NCBI RefSeq assembly: GCF_040436345.1
Contig: NC_133221.1
Coordinates: forward strand, 17,729,165 to 17,793,164
Source of the DNA: Pagrus major
Taxonomy: Eukaryota; Chordata; Actinopteri; Spariformes; Sparidae
Length of the DNA stretch: 64,000 bases
Reading direction: 5' to 3'
The notes beneath the pieces were generated by a model, which worked only from the letters and a program-made list of their open reading frames with translations, was not told where the DNA came from and searched no databases. Below, piece by piece: positions 1 to 11,935 of the stretch (within the stretch, counting starts at the first letter, position 1; each line of letters opens with the position of its first letter). Position numbers and translations under genes: made by a program.

Positions 1-814
1 TCCGATGGGTAATTTCCACTTCATATGAACGTGCCTTCTTTTCTCTTGTTGATCAGCTCTTCTGCTCTACGCACTGCATTGCAGGTGATTGCAATCAATC
101 AACCTGCCTGTGATCAGGCTCAGCCGAGCACAGCTGCATCCAGTCAGCCAGCTCTGCTCTCTGTTAATGGGGCTCTTTTCCCCCACACAGCTATGGCTTA
201 GCTACATTAAACGACGTCAGCGGTCAGCTATTCTCTACTACTAAGCCCTGGCTGTGTGTGTTTTGGGCTCTCGGTGTGTCCTCTTACCGTCCTCCTCAGT
301 GTCTTCCTCTGCAGTGATAGCTCTAATCAGAGAAGAATTATGAACACGTAGTTAGTGCTGATGTTTCTTTGGCAGAAATGGATGCAGCAAGGAGGTCAAG
401 AAGGATGGCATGCAGGGGGATGAAGGGGAGAGAGTGCAGAGGATAAGGGGGTGACGGGCTAATTGAGGGTGGGGGAGGACGGTGAGGTTTTGGTTTGGAG
501 TGAGAGGAAGAGCAATTTGATATGTAGCTGTTATAGTTTGATAACCGGGGAGTTTACTGGGCTGTTTGCTGTTCACACACTTCATCGCCACCTTATCTTT
601 CAAAGTGAAAGCAGCCAATAAAGCGTCTGACGCCTGCCTGCCTCTTTATCAGGAGCTGCACACTGTTATTTCTTACAAGGCAGGTTTTAACACGATAATG
701 ATACCACCTAGTGACATCATAAAGATGCTTATCATCGCAGCTCTGCTTAAAGGTGCCATACGCTGCTTATTATCAGGTTCATACTATTCTTTTCTGTGTC
801 TCTCAGAAAATGTT

Positions 815-910
815 TACATACTTTAATGTTAGAAAGTATATTTTTCTTGTCTCTTTAAGGCCCTCCTCCTGAAAAGCCCAGTCTGCTGGTACCACCAACC
901 TTATTTCTGC
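815..910 (+). repeat. Interspersed repeat, copy 1 (short)
   Basis: The stretch has the same order of words as a second, longer copy at 5230-5400: ACATACTTTAATG, then GTCTCTTTA followed by a GGCCC/GGGCCC block, then a CCCAGT word. This word set is typical of a dispersed fish repeat. I cannot name the family from sequence alone. Boundaries are approximate. Confidence 0.5.
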
Positions 911-2820
911 ATCAGCTCTATCAGGGTGTTTGCAATCACAGCTGCACTGAGGGCTAGGCTTGCCACAGTAATCGGTGTAACTGGTGTAACATGATGATTA
1001 GGCATACACCTGTACTTGCCCACCACCCCCGCCTTTGTTTTGCTTCTTTCTTATCAACATTAGGCGGACGACGGACCAAGACCTGCTTTATAATCAGAAA
1101 AGATAGGAAAGTTCACTTTCTACAGTCTTTAAAGTGAAGTGATGTCCTTCAAAATGGTCTTATTTTTCCATTTTCTGATCCGTTTGCTCCACTATATTCA
1201 AGGACTGATCGCTAGTCTGCCTGCAGAGCATGCACCCCTCCAACTGCTGGGGTTGCACTACCTTGGTAAGGTCAATCTTAAGAGCATGTTCGGGACAACG
1301 TGGTGCTTGATCCATGCAGTTACACAACAGTCTGTCTGACTTGACAAACTTGGCCACCCTGATACTGCTCTAAGCCCTACATAGTTACAGGGGGCTCCCA
1401 CTCTGAGCTCATAGTCAAAATCTATTTGTGCAGAAACGCACGTGCTTGTTTTATGTGACTCCGGCACTTATCTTGTGCCTCGTAAAATAAATTTGTATGT
1501 CCAATGTGCTTTCTGCTTTATCCACTGGGGAGGAAACCTGAGGCTCCAGGCATAGCTGTGTGTTTGTGTATGTGCATATTTGCCCTGCAAACTGTATGTC
1601 TTATATATGTGTGCACATCTGTATATGCTTTTACTGGAGGCATGTTCTTAGCTCCAGGCGGAGAAACTGATCCCACCTGTACTACACCAACAATCCCCTC
1701 TACATGGCCCTGCCCTGGTATTCCGGCCTGTGGTTAAATGTTGCATGAGGATCAGGGGGGTCAGCATGCATATGGGGTGCCTTATTGCATTGTGTGTCTA
1801 AATGGGAACCTGTCTGTCTTGCTCACTTTTCTTTAACCACCTTACACAATTTTTCCCCCTCTCCCCGGCACTGAAAGACTCTTGGCAAAGCGAGAGCGAA
1901 GAGAGCCTGAGCTATTTCTGTTTGGTTTTATATTTATGATAAATTAGTGGTTGTGTTTCTGGCCGGGTCTTCTGAGAATGTTGATATGCGGTCTCTCATC
2001 AAAGATCAACAGTTGAGATTGCCACAGCACTTTGGCCAGATGTATACCGAAAAAGAAGGAAGGAGAAAGGCGGTGATTGATTGGTTATTGATGGACTATT
2101 TGTTCCGTCTGAAACCATTCCTGCAGCTCTGCCAATATTTCCCCTGTTCCCTCTCATCTTTTGATCTTTCTATCTCTAAATCTATGAAATGTTTTACCGT
2201 CTGTGCCCTTTCCGTGAGTTCAGGTGGCACTGCCAGAGTTACATTACATCAAGGCGAGCATGCTGCACTCATGACAACCTGCATTACACTGCCCTGATGT
2301 CATTACAACTCTGCTCCCCTGAAATCGGAGCTTCTTGGCACTTTGACAACTCAGCAACCCCCCACTCTCCAGCTCAACGTTCGCCAGTTTTAAAACTGTT
2401 TGTTCTTTTGGTTGCCAAAACAAAGAAAATTTCCCAGTGACACTCGTGTAGCTTTATCAAACAAATCTCTTGAGTCCTATCCACATCGAGTGACTCAGCT
2501 GTGCACTCTATGAGTGATCTCCCAGTTCCCACCTGTTGCCAGACACATGCTTTGAACAGCCTAAATATGCCATTCTAAAAGAGATATATAGTCCCTCTTA
2601 AGCTCTTAAAATGGGAAATATGAAATTTAAATGTTATCAAAATGCAAATCCTTTCTACTGCTATCAACACTTTTTCCTTATCAGTAACTGTTGAATAAAA
2701 TCCAGATCCATTTCTCTTTAGTTCTCCTTTTTTCTATTTTGACCTCCTCCTTCAACTTGAATGTCATACCTGTTTTGGCCTTCACACTCACAAATGGAGA
2801 TGATCCAACTTCCTGAGAAA

Positions 2821-3099
2821 CACCACTGGAAATGTCCTCAGCTCTCCTTAAAAAAACACGCCTGGTTTTTGACACCACAAAAGAAGATGTAAATGTGACC
2901 ACAGCTCCTTAAAAGACACCAGGTTTTGTTGCAACAAACACAGCTGGAAATGTCCGATGCTCTCCTTAAAAAACGCCCGGTTTTGACACCACAAAAACAG
3001 ATGGAAAGGTGTCCAAGGCTCTTTAAAAACACCTGGTTTTGACGCCACTAAAATGGCAAGAAATGTCTCCAGGTGTCCTTAAAATATCCAGTGGTTTGA
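2821..3099 (+). repeat. Minisatellite, five diverged units of about 56 bp
   Basis: Units begin at about 2821, 2873, 2932, 2987 and 3043, giving spacings of 52, 59, 55, 56 and 56 bases. Each unit carries CACCAC, a GGAAATGTC-like word, a CTCCTTAAAA word and a CCTGGTTTTGA word in the same order. The same words occur once each at about 21611-21750 and 31690-31880, so the array seems to be a local expansion of a dispersed repeat. Confidence 0.75.
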
Positions 3100-5229
3100 C
3101 TTGAACTCTGGTTGCCCATTCAGCAGCCTTGTTGGATGTAATAACACCACAACCTTCTGCTGCAACAGGTGGCTAATAAGCATATAATGTGACTGGATAT
3201 GCTACGTTTGTTACACATGTCAACCTTGGACGTTACTGTGGTTTGCAGAAACGTTAACTGCTAACATAATATCCTGGTGACTGGGCTGATTCCCCCCTCT
3301 CTTCTAGGGTGAAGCATCTCTAAAGAGTTTTGATGAGAACAGATTTCTGCAAATCCACCAGAAAACACAGATTTGATAATACTGTATGTCTCCATTCACT
3401 GCAAGGATTGTACGTCTGTGTTGGGGAATGCCAAAACCTGAAGTGGGTTTCTGATGTTCTGCTCATAATATCAAGACAAAAACATACTGAATATGTGCTA
3501 ATGAAAGAAATGACTATGCTGACTTAATGCTGACGCATCTTTATGGCGCTGACGGGTTTTTGTGGCATGTTTGATCCTCGTGAACCATCTGTAGACGTCA
3601 GCGGGACCACATCTGGCCTCAGGGCAGGTGACCCGATGCAAAGCCAACTAAGACAAGAAAATATATATCAAAAGCACAGTCTAGCAATGGCCTACTTTCC
3701 ATCACCTGTTTTATCTCACCATCTTTGAATAGTCAAGTCCGTCTTTGTGTAAATCCAGAGGGAATGAAGCCATAAGCATCCTCCATCTCTGACTTAACTG
3801 TTCTCAGTTGATCTACTGCCATTAGGTTTAAGCATGTAGGAAAGGTTCTTTAGTTGAGAATTAAAGCAGTCATATTGGAACAATGACTTTTATTTCTAAC
3901 CTTTATCCTGCTTTTGATGTTATCTTATAGAACAGCACTGAGAATCACGAAGGAATGAAGATGCCCATGTATGTCTTTCTCTAAACTGATAAACAGGCTG
4001 GCTTATGAATTAAATGAATTTCAACACTGATATCCTCAAGAAAGACACTGTTGTTATTGAGGTTAAAGGGTCGCCACTATTTTTTTCTCACATTCTTTCA
4101 CTGCTGCTGACCTGATGTTTCTTTCAGCAGCCCCTCAAGTGCACATACCTGCCCGGCCCCTTCACTTAACCGACTTCAAAGCCCCTCCACCATCCTTATC
4201 CATGGCTTCCTATCATCCCATGGCCTAATCTTAGAAAAACAACCCTCAGAGCCCGGCTAAAAAGAGGCTATACGTTCAACATGCCTTCATTTTTCAGATT
4301 TGGCTTTGACCTCATGCTGCAATTTTTTCCAAGTAATTAATGTATGTTTCTTCAAAGTGATTTAGGTTCATGCACAGGATAAGGACTTAAGGACACTAAC
4401 TTTAAGTGCGCACACTGTGTCTGCATACTTACTGGCTCTGTGGTGTTCTGGCTCATTTCAGCGAACATCAAGCCAACAGACATCTCTCCTACACTCTCCT
4501 GTGTGTCATCACTACGATATCAGTCGTTGAATGATTACACATAATCGTGGAAAGAATCCCCTGAAGAGATATGTGTTTATGTGATTCTCTCAAGGTGCTT
4601 GTAAAGATTTTGTTTAAGGAGAGACAGTCCATCCAGCAAGCAGGTGGATTTCAAGATGCCGGAGAGAGACAGAGCTTGGGGTGACACTTAATGGCAGGCA
4701 GTCAGGACAATCATGAGGCCAGAGCCTACACTAAGGCTCATTTTCCATGGAAATTTGACACATAAATCAGCCCTAATCCCTGATCTGTTCCACTACACTC
4801 ACAGACGACACACAAAGACCACATTCTAAATATATCCCTTTCTTTCTTTCTTTACACCCTTCTTCACACCTATTCAGCCATATATCCCCTCATAAAAGGT
4901 TAATCAAGACTGCTGGTTGTACTTGGACATCGTGCTCTGCCTCAAGATGTCTTCAATCTTGAGAAAATGCCTCAACATAAACAACAAATGACATGGTTTA
5001 TATTTATAGCTGTGGATTTACTCTGGCTAATTGCTTGTGTGCGTTGTTTATGCTACAATCTACCCTATATGAACCCTATTGTACTCATATCCGCTGAAGA
5101 GCGAGGAAGAACTGGGGCCACCCAGGGATGGTTTACTTTGTGTGTACTTTGGTGTACTTTGTAGCCTCCCTTCAATCCCCAATGCAGCAATCTATATGTT
5201 ACTAATTACTAATTACTAATAGAGTAGGT

Positions 5230-5307
5230 TTACATACTTTAATGCTCAAAAAACACATCAGTTTTCTCATGCACTCCCCCTCTGTCTGAGACACTCCTGT
5301 CTCTTTA

Positions 5308-5338
<31 letters not shown>

Positions 5339-5400
5339 TCTGAATACCCAGTGTCCTCTGATTGGTCAGCTTAAACAGGCCTGACTCAGAACTGCTAACA
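5230..5400 (+). repeat. Interspersed repeat, copy 2, interrupted by poly-C
   Basis: This is the longer copy of the repeat at 815-910. It shares the ACATACTTTAATG start and the GTCTCTTTAGGGCCC core, and continues with CTCTGATTGGTCAGC. The C-rich core has expanded into an uninterrupted homopolymer of about 28 C at 5311-5338. The repeat may extend further right, to about 5990; that limit is uncertain. Confidence 0.55.
5311..5338 (+). repeat. Poly-C homopolymer
   Basis: An uninterrupted run of about 28 C follows TTTAGGG. Long C/G runs are prone to slippage and sequencing error, so the true length may differ. It lies inside the repeat copy at 5230-5400. Confidence 0.85.
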
Positions 5401-7186
5401 ACAGAGCAACTGTGCTAAAATAATTCTAACATGCCAAACTAGCCTTAGGCACAGTGAAAGGTTTCACATGGTGTTTTTCTAAGAACTGAAATGTACTCCG
5501 CACTCTCTGGCCATCACAGTAGAAAGGAAATGGGGGAGAGAACAGCTAATCTGCTGTCAATCACTGAAACTTGTCATCCATCCCATTTGGACCACTGATG
5601 CAGCATCATGACTGCCCTGTGACAGCCTTGTCCTCATAAACACCCAGCAGCCCCAGACTGAGTGAGCTATAGCAGATGGAGAGAGAGGCAGAGCTCACGG
5701 TGGGTTACCGGGAACACTCGACTTATGCAAGGTTACGCCACTCCGCAGGACACAAAGTTTGCTTACTGCAACATCCCGAGCACCTTAGTCAAAGCGACAC
5801 CTCTGTCCCGGGAGAAGAGGAGCAGAAAATTATGAAACCAAGATCTTTTTATGGCCTGAATGGTCAAACTGTTGCAGTGTTTCCACAGCCGCTCAGTCTC
5901 CTCTCCCTGGGAACTCTGGGGTCACGCTCCTTGAAAAGCTGTGGGAACGTTGCCATGAACACGGTTATGCTACAGTAAATGCTCCACATTGGCACCATCA
6001 GGCTTTGCTTGATCTTATCTGCTCACGGTTGATCAAGATGTTACCTCCAGCACAAACAAGATTAACCATAAGTGTATGTCTAGACGCGATCTGACAAAGT
6101 TACTCTGACAGATTAGCATCCTGGTGAGGCTGACACCCTGAGACTGATCAGGTGTTAAGACTCCTTTAACACATGAGAAGCCTTCATTAAACAAACAGAA
6201 ATAGGTAGACATGCACGCGCACACACACACACACACTGAAACATCCCCAAGTGAGGAGGGCCTCTCCGTGAAGACAAACCTGACACCTCACAAACACACT
6301 ATGGTGACTGACACACTTAATGTTTCATTGACTGAAACAGGAGACGAACACCATCTTCCTAAACATCCTCTTTTATGCATGCAGGTTGTTTGTGTGTTTG
6401 TCAGTGTGTGTGTGTGTGTGGGTTTGAATTGCTACTTTCAGATGATGAAACACTGATGAAAACATCATTATCAACAGTGCATCTAAACCCTGTATTAAGA
6501 CAAAAAACAATAAAACCCTCAAAAGGCTTCCTCTCTATTCCCCATTCCCTGATCTCCCTCAATCCTTCCATCCCTAAGATCCCCTCTTATTTCTCGTTCC
6601 CTCATTCTCTCCCTATTGAATAATGACATCCAGCCTGATTTAATAGCTCCTTAGTGGATTTAAACTCAGGAAACACTGAGATCTGCGCTGCAGAAATTGT
6701 TCTCATATTATGTGAACCGTGTCTCAAAGCGGAGCAGAGTGCGGCTGCTGGTAATGGGTTGTTTCCTGATAACACCGTCGTATCAACACATCTGTCCAAT
6801 TCAGCAGACTGATTGCTTTACAGTGGTCAGTTCAAGCATTGAACAATCCTTTTGTTTATCTTGGATGTAAATACAGTTGGGTTATTGTGGAGTTATTATT
6901 ATTTTTGGTTACCTTTAATTTCCATTAAGCACAGTGTGTTCATTCTGCTATTAAATATACCTCCACTGGTGTCTCTCAGTCCAAAGCAGCACCTTGCCAA
7001 GCTCAGATTTACACTGCCTGTCACACAGAGGTGTAATAACCAGGAGCGGGCCTTTTAATCTAGGCCAGACATTACTTACAGTGTCCAAAGACTAACTAAA
7101 TGAAATTGCATGCGGTAACATATCACTGCATGACACTTAGTGCATAATAGACATAATGGTCCCATTTAAATTATAGCATAGGGGCA

Positions 7187-7222
7187 CACACACACACACG
7201 CACGCACGCACACAAACACACA
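7187..7222 (+). repeat. CA/CG microsatellite
   Basis: This is a short alternating purine-pyrimidine tract made of CA units interrupted by CGCACGCACG. Similar short CA or TG tracts lie at 6216-6236, 6402-6421, 16781-16805, 17060-17075 and 18525-18562. Confidence 0.7.
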
Positions 7223-8445
7223 GATACGATCAATCAGACGAGGAACTACATTGACATGTAAACATACCACAAGAGGCTCTCTCTTTTCTCTCGCTCCCCA
7301 CACAGAGAACTATTCACCCCTCTCCCCCACTCTCCATCTTCCTCACTCCCTCTCTCTTCCTGGCTTGCGCTCCGCTCCCGGCGGCCCCTCACACTGCACT
7401 CATTCAACCCCCATCTACCTTTTTCCACCTCGGCAGATAAATAAACACCATCATCATAATCATCATTAACACCATGACGTCAGCACTCTCACGAACGCAT
7501 GATAAGTAGGTATGTTGAACACGCATGCTTGCGAGGGCATTTGCCGTCACATACACGCACACAAACATCCACCTTGGATTTGAGCAGTTCTTTTTCCACT
7601 GGTTTCTTGATATGACATAAACAAATGCTCATTTTGATGGAAAGCACAACACTTTAAAGGTGTGTGTTTTATGTGTGTGTCGACATTTGGGCTACAAGCC
7701 ATCTTCCACCTTCAGTTGAGAGTTTGTTATAAGTGAAACCTCTAGAGATACTTGTTTCACTTTGCCTTTTTACTCTTATGTTGCTTCCATTCACTAAAAA
7801 CACTTTCTACTCAAGTTTCCTCTTCGCCTGACTCAGAGTGAAATTGATATGCTTCTATTGTCAGTGCTTTGTTTTACTTCGCCCAGCCATAACTCTTCAT
7901 CCATCTCTTCCAGTTTCTGTAAAACTGTTTAACTCACTCCATCTTACGGGGTTTACAGAAGGATGTTCCAGGATTCGGTGTGATCTGTCTAAACAAATAT
8001 CTGCAGCACCTCTGGTGGTTATCTCTACTCCACTGCCATCCTTCTCCTCATACACTGCTGCTCCTGATTGTTAAAAATATGCGCTCTATCAAGACATGCA
8101 CACGGCCAGAGTAAACGGCCATAGGTGGCCTCGCAGCAAGATTGAGCTAATAAGCTCCCATGTACCCTCCCTTTCGCTTCCAAGTATCAATCAAGTACGA
8201 AGCACACAGCTGACTGCACATGGCAGCTTGATTATATTTGGCCTAGAGCTCCAGAAACCAACAATTACTCCTTTGCTGGAACGCCCCATGACTCCAGGTT
8301 CGCTGTGTGTTTGTGGTAATGTGATCAAAGAGGAATTGTTTTCAGACTATGCACCATGAAAATACAATGTCAACTAAAAGCTCACAAAACAAGAAAGAGC
8401 CTCAGGACTGGGTAATCATTCATTTAGGTTTATTCTTTGGTAGAC

Positions 8446-8500
8446 GCGTAATAATAATATTAATAATAATAATAACTTTATTTATAGAGCACCTTGAGTT
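8446..8500 (-). mobile_element. LINE-type 3' tail with TAA repeats
   Basis: A run of TAA/ATA triplets leads into AACTTTATTTATAGAGCACC. Read on the minus strand this is the GGTGCTNTATAAATAAAGTT...TTATTA ending typical of teleost non-LTR retrotransposons. Related tails are seen at 33960-34035 (minus) and 42690-42765 (plus). Only the extreme 3' end is recognisable. Confidence 0.55.
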
Positions 8501-8715
8501 TAGAAAGTGTTTGACAGAGCAAAAGCAGGACATTCAGGAAGATAACAGGATAAATGCTTAACAGTCAAGTCAAACTAGGAGAAGTTAAAACAAGAAGGCA
8601 AAAAAGAAGAAAGCACAAGTACATAGATACATACACATACGCATACACACAAACATGATTACAGACATAAACATATATATGCATACATATATACACATAT
8701 ATATATATACAGTAT

Positions 8716-8985
8716 ATACACTGATCAGCCACAGCATCAAAACCACCGACAGGCAAAGCAAACAATACCATCCACCCCAACACAGTGCAATGATCTGCCA
8801 GGAAACCCCGGGTCACGGCACCCAAGGGGGCGTAACACGATACACACCAACCACCCAAACACCATCGCAGACCAAGCACAGCCCCCCATGGCATCGGCAG
8901 CCCCTGATGGCAATCCGCCTCCCAGCAGGACAGCACACCCCGCCACACCACGAGACTGCTCAGGAATGGCCCGAGCAATGTGTGT
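8716..8985 (+). mobile_element. Internally deleted Tc1/mariner remnant
   Basis: The left end (TATACACTGATCAGCCAC, then a CATCAAAACCAC word) is a terminal sequence common in fish Tc1-like transposons. After about 60 bases the sequence jumps to a region whose plus-strand translation follows the C-terminal half of a Tc1 transposase, with a recognisable MATVFPDG-like word (here MASAAPDG) at 8888 and a QEW-like word after it. The block that should carry the catalytic aspartate (QQDNAPCH in active families) is substituted (PSRTAHPA). The right end is lost. It is flanked by TA-rich DNA, the usual TA target. It is non-coding today. Confidence 0.75.
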
Positions 8986-9161
8986 ACATATACATGCAAA
9001 ATATACACAAATGAGCAGAAAACACAGATGTCCAGAGCATATAGAATACAGCTGCGATGGAAAACAGAAAATTGAAATTGAATTTAAGTGAAAATCTGCC
9101 ACGTTTTATATGGATGTCCAATCAGTATTGATGGTAAATGTCAAAAGTCATTTGAAGCAAA

Positions 9162-9500
9162 ATGCAAGTTATATTGACAGGAAGCTGAGTTCTCCTGTTG
9201 CAAAATCTGTTCTTTTTCCTCCAGTGAGCAAAGTAAAAACCACAAGCAACTTCAGCTTGGATTTAGCCTCCGGGTAGCCAGCGGGTGAACTGCTGCTCAT
9301 AAACAAAACTTGTCACTTGCTTGTAAACTAGGTATATTTCTAAAAAGTGGAAAAGGGCATCCCAAAGTCCGAGTCCAGAGGATGTTACAGACAAGGATAC
9401 GTTTTCACATGTAATGCATCCTGGTACATTTAGGCACTGCTGGCACGACTCTGCAGCAGGAGAACTCAGCTTACCCTGTCAATATAGCACTGAACTTGCA
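9162..9500. repeat. Inverted repeat / fold-back element
   Basis: The left arm at 9162-9201 and the right arm at 9453-9500 are inverted copies of each other. Shared words include ATATTGACAGG / CCCTGTCAATAT, AAGCTGAGTTCTCCTG / CAGGAGAACTCAGCTT and TGCAAGTT / AACTTGCA. The arms differ by small insertions. About 250 bases separate them. This looks like a non-autonomous element or an old fold-back. Confidence 0.65.
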
Positions 9501-9999
9501 TAGACCTATCCATACAGCTCTGTCAGTGCTAGAGAAAGGTCTGCCTGCACCGATTTGCATTTTGGGATGTAAATGCTCTGGCTTGTTTGCATGTCCTTAA
9601 ACCAATCACAATCATCCCGGGCAGTACTTAACCTAGGATCTAGTGACTGCAAAATAGTATCGGGGGAAATTTGGTTTGAAGGGAGGTGAGACCTGGCATT
9701 AAAATGGCCAAAAGAAAAAGTAACAGCTGCTAGCTTGTTTATGTTCATGCCATTAGCAAACAGTTTGGTGTTAGTGTTACTTGCCATTTTTAGCGTGTAG
9801 GTTAATGACTTGGAGGTTGTTTCTTGTAGCAATTTCTTGGGAACAGTACATGCACATAGTGAAAGGAAGGGGGGAAATAGGCGACACACTGAGGAATTTA
9901 TTGCTTTAATTGGGTTAATTTACCAACAACACTGGTTGGACATGCACATGAAACAAATTTTCCCTTTAAGGTAAAGCACTTTGTGTGTGTGCGTGTGAG

Positions 10000-10150
10000 T
10001 TTGTTTATTATTTTATTGGCCTTCACTTGACAGGACAGCTGAATGGAGACAGGAAATGGGCCCAGAGGGGAGATGACATGCAGTAAAGGGGCACAAATTG
10101 GATTCGAAACCTGGGCTGCTGCGACAAAGACATGACCTCTGTACGTAACG
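10000..10150 (-). mobile_element. SINE-like repeat with tRNA-type B box
   Basis: On the minus strand the stretch carries TTTCGAATCC, close to the RNA polymerase III B-box consensus GGTTCGAATCC, about 30 bases after a possible A box. The surrounding words (GACAGGAAATGGG, and CACAAATTGGATTCGAAACC on the plus strand) resemble a common fish interspersed repeat. Boundaries are approximate and the family is not named. Confidence 0.45.
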
Positions 10151-11864
10151 CTTTCTCTTGTATGTTGAAGAGGTCAATGAGAAGACTGACACCACTCTCA
10201 TGTTTGTCCACTGAAAATTAAAATACCACCAGCTAAGCAGCTACAGACTGGAAACAAGGGAAAACAGCACAGAAAGGTAGCATAATTCACCTACCACCAG
10301 CACCTCTAAAGTTCAATAATTAACATGTTAAAATCTTGTGAGTTTAATCTGAACAAAGAGAAAAGTATGAAACTGAGTGCCTACTTTTTGGGGACCGTTC
10401 GGGGACTGGGGCCCCAACAAATGTAGACAGTAACTTAAACACATTCAGATGCACACACATACAGAGAAACAGATCCACACTGGCCCATAAAAGTATAAAT
10501 AAAGATGCAATAAGTCATCAAGGATTCTGCATCCTCTGCTGCACGCACACACAAACACACACACACTGCAGGTTATGAGTCCAGATCCAGTGGGGGGTGT
10601 TGGCTGACATTGACAAAGTGGACGAAATTCTGACGGCAAGAACATCGTTGACACTGCCAGTTTATTCCAGAGACCCCCGAAGCGCACAGAGTGCTATTCA
10701 CCACATCTGCATCTCCATCTGCATAGCCACTTCTCACACTCACGCTTCTCTAAACAAACTTCCATCTGTATGGAAACATGCGCCACACTGCACTCATGTA
10801 CACGCTCTGTGCACACACATGACCACACCATCACGTTGTGCTTACAGTCTGTTTTTCCCTGGACAATCACGTTTGAGGCTCGGCGGGCACAATGCTCCTG
10901 AACCATGCACTTTATTCCACTGTGACGTCACCAGTGTTCCCAGGTCTTGCTTTATGTTCCCTAAACACTTGCAGACAGCAACCCCCCATCCCCCTCCTTT
11001 CTCAATTTACCCTGCTCTCTTCCTTCCCACTTAATCCCTCTAATACTTTCTCCTCATGTTGTCTGTTTTTCTTTTTCCAGGATGCAGATTTGTACCATTC
11101 CATTGCCTCCCATCCATCTTTTACGCTTGAATCACAGCCTATCCCATTTTCCCTGTTCCCAACTACTTCTTCAGAGGGGATGTAGGATTGGGGTGGACGG
11201 ACAGACAGATAATGCGTGCAGAGGAAAAGAGGGCGAAAAACATTCCTGGGCAGAGAGCTTTCATAGTTTGTTTTTGTTGTAGCCTCCCCTGATTGATGGT
11301 TTACATGGCACATCCTTAAACACGGCTCTCGTTAGTGGATCAAAACAAAACAAAGCATCTTCATGCTGAGTTTAACAAAAAGCTTTCTTCCTCACATTGT
11401 TAACCATCTTGTCTTTCGCTGATTTTTACCCGCTTTTTTGTTTCCTCTCTTATGTGCGTCTTCTCTACCTGCTTCTTTATTTATTGTGTCCTCTTTCCTG
11501 TCAATACATTTGCTTTGTTTTTTATCTTTCCCTTATCCGAGCCTTTTGTGTGTTTGCTGTGCACACAGGAAATCCATCACTGCCATCGAGCAGTAAGGGG
11601 GCTGTGAGCAGAAAAAAAAAACAGACCTACAAATTAAGTGAGGGGCCACAAAGAGGAGAAGAAACAGATGAGAGAGATGAGAAAGAAAACAGGTTTGAAT
11701 TTTTGACGATACACACAAAAAAAGCACGTGTCCCAGAACTCTCTGCAGAAGATGCCTGTTCTGATACTGACTTCAGTCCGACAGAGTTTTAGCTGCACAG
11801 ACTAGACTTAAATTTGGTAAAGCAATTTAAACATCATTGTTTCTTTCCAAATATCAAGACCCTA

Positions 11865-11935
11865 ATACCCAAGATAATCCACAGACTTTGATGTGGCAGT
11901 TTCATGTAGGAACTATTTTCTTTGTCCTTTATCGA
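11865..11935. repeat. Fragment of the fold-back MITE family
   Basis: The words CAAGATAATCCACAGAC, GCAGTTTCATGT and GGAACTATTTTCTTT match, in inverted orientation, the right arm of the fold-back element at 36508-37629 (about 37320-37385). It is an isolated internal piece. Confidence 0.6.

Larger units (their letters stand above)
1..8440. other. Gene-free flank, left edge
   Basis: I see no exon with both convincing coding sequence and splice sites in this stretch. Open frames are short, overlap each other on both strands and have no recognisable domain. The region holds the interspersed repeats at about 815-910 and 5230-5400, a minisatellite at 2821-3099, a 28-base C run and several short CA/TG microsatellites. 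In human the neighbour on this side of AVPR2 is L1CAM; nothing resembling L1CAM immunoglobulin or fibronectin exons is visible here. Confidence 0.6.

Noticed and set aside
1475-1500. AATAAA near 1488 as the 3' end of a gene off the left edge
   Set aside because: No coding sequence or stop codon upstream supports it. A single hexamer is common in AT-rich DNA.
5676-5978. 100-codon plus-strand frame
   Set aside because: It adjoins the dispersed repeat at 5230-5400 and has no domain. It probably reads through repeat sequence.
8565-9102. Long minus-strand frames of 121-147 codons
   Set aside because: They are antisense shadows of the Tc1/mariner remnant.
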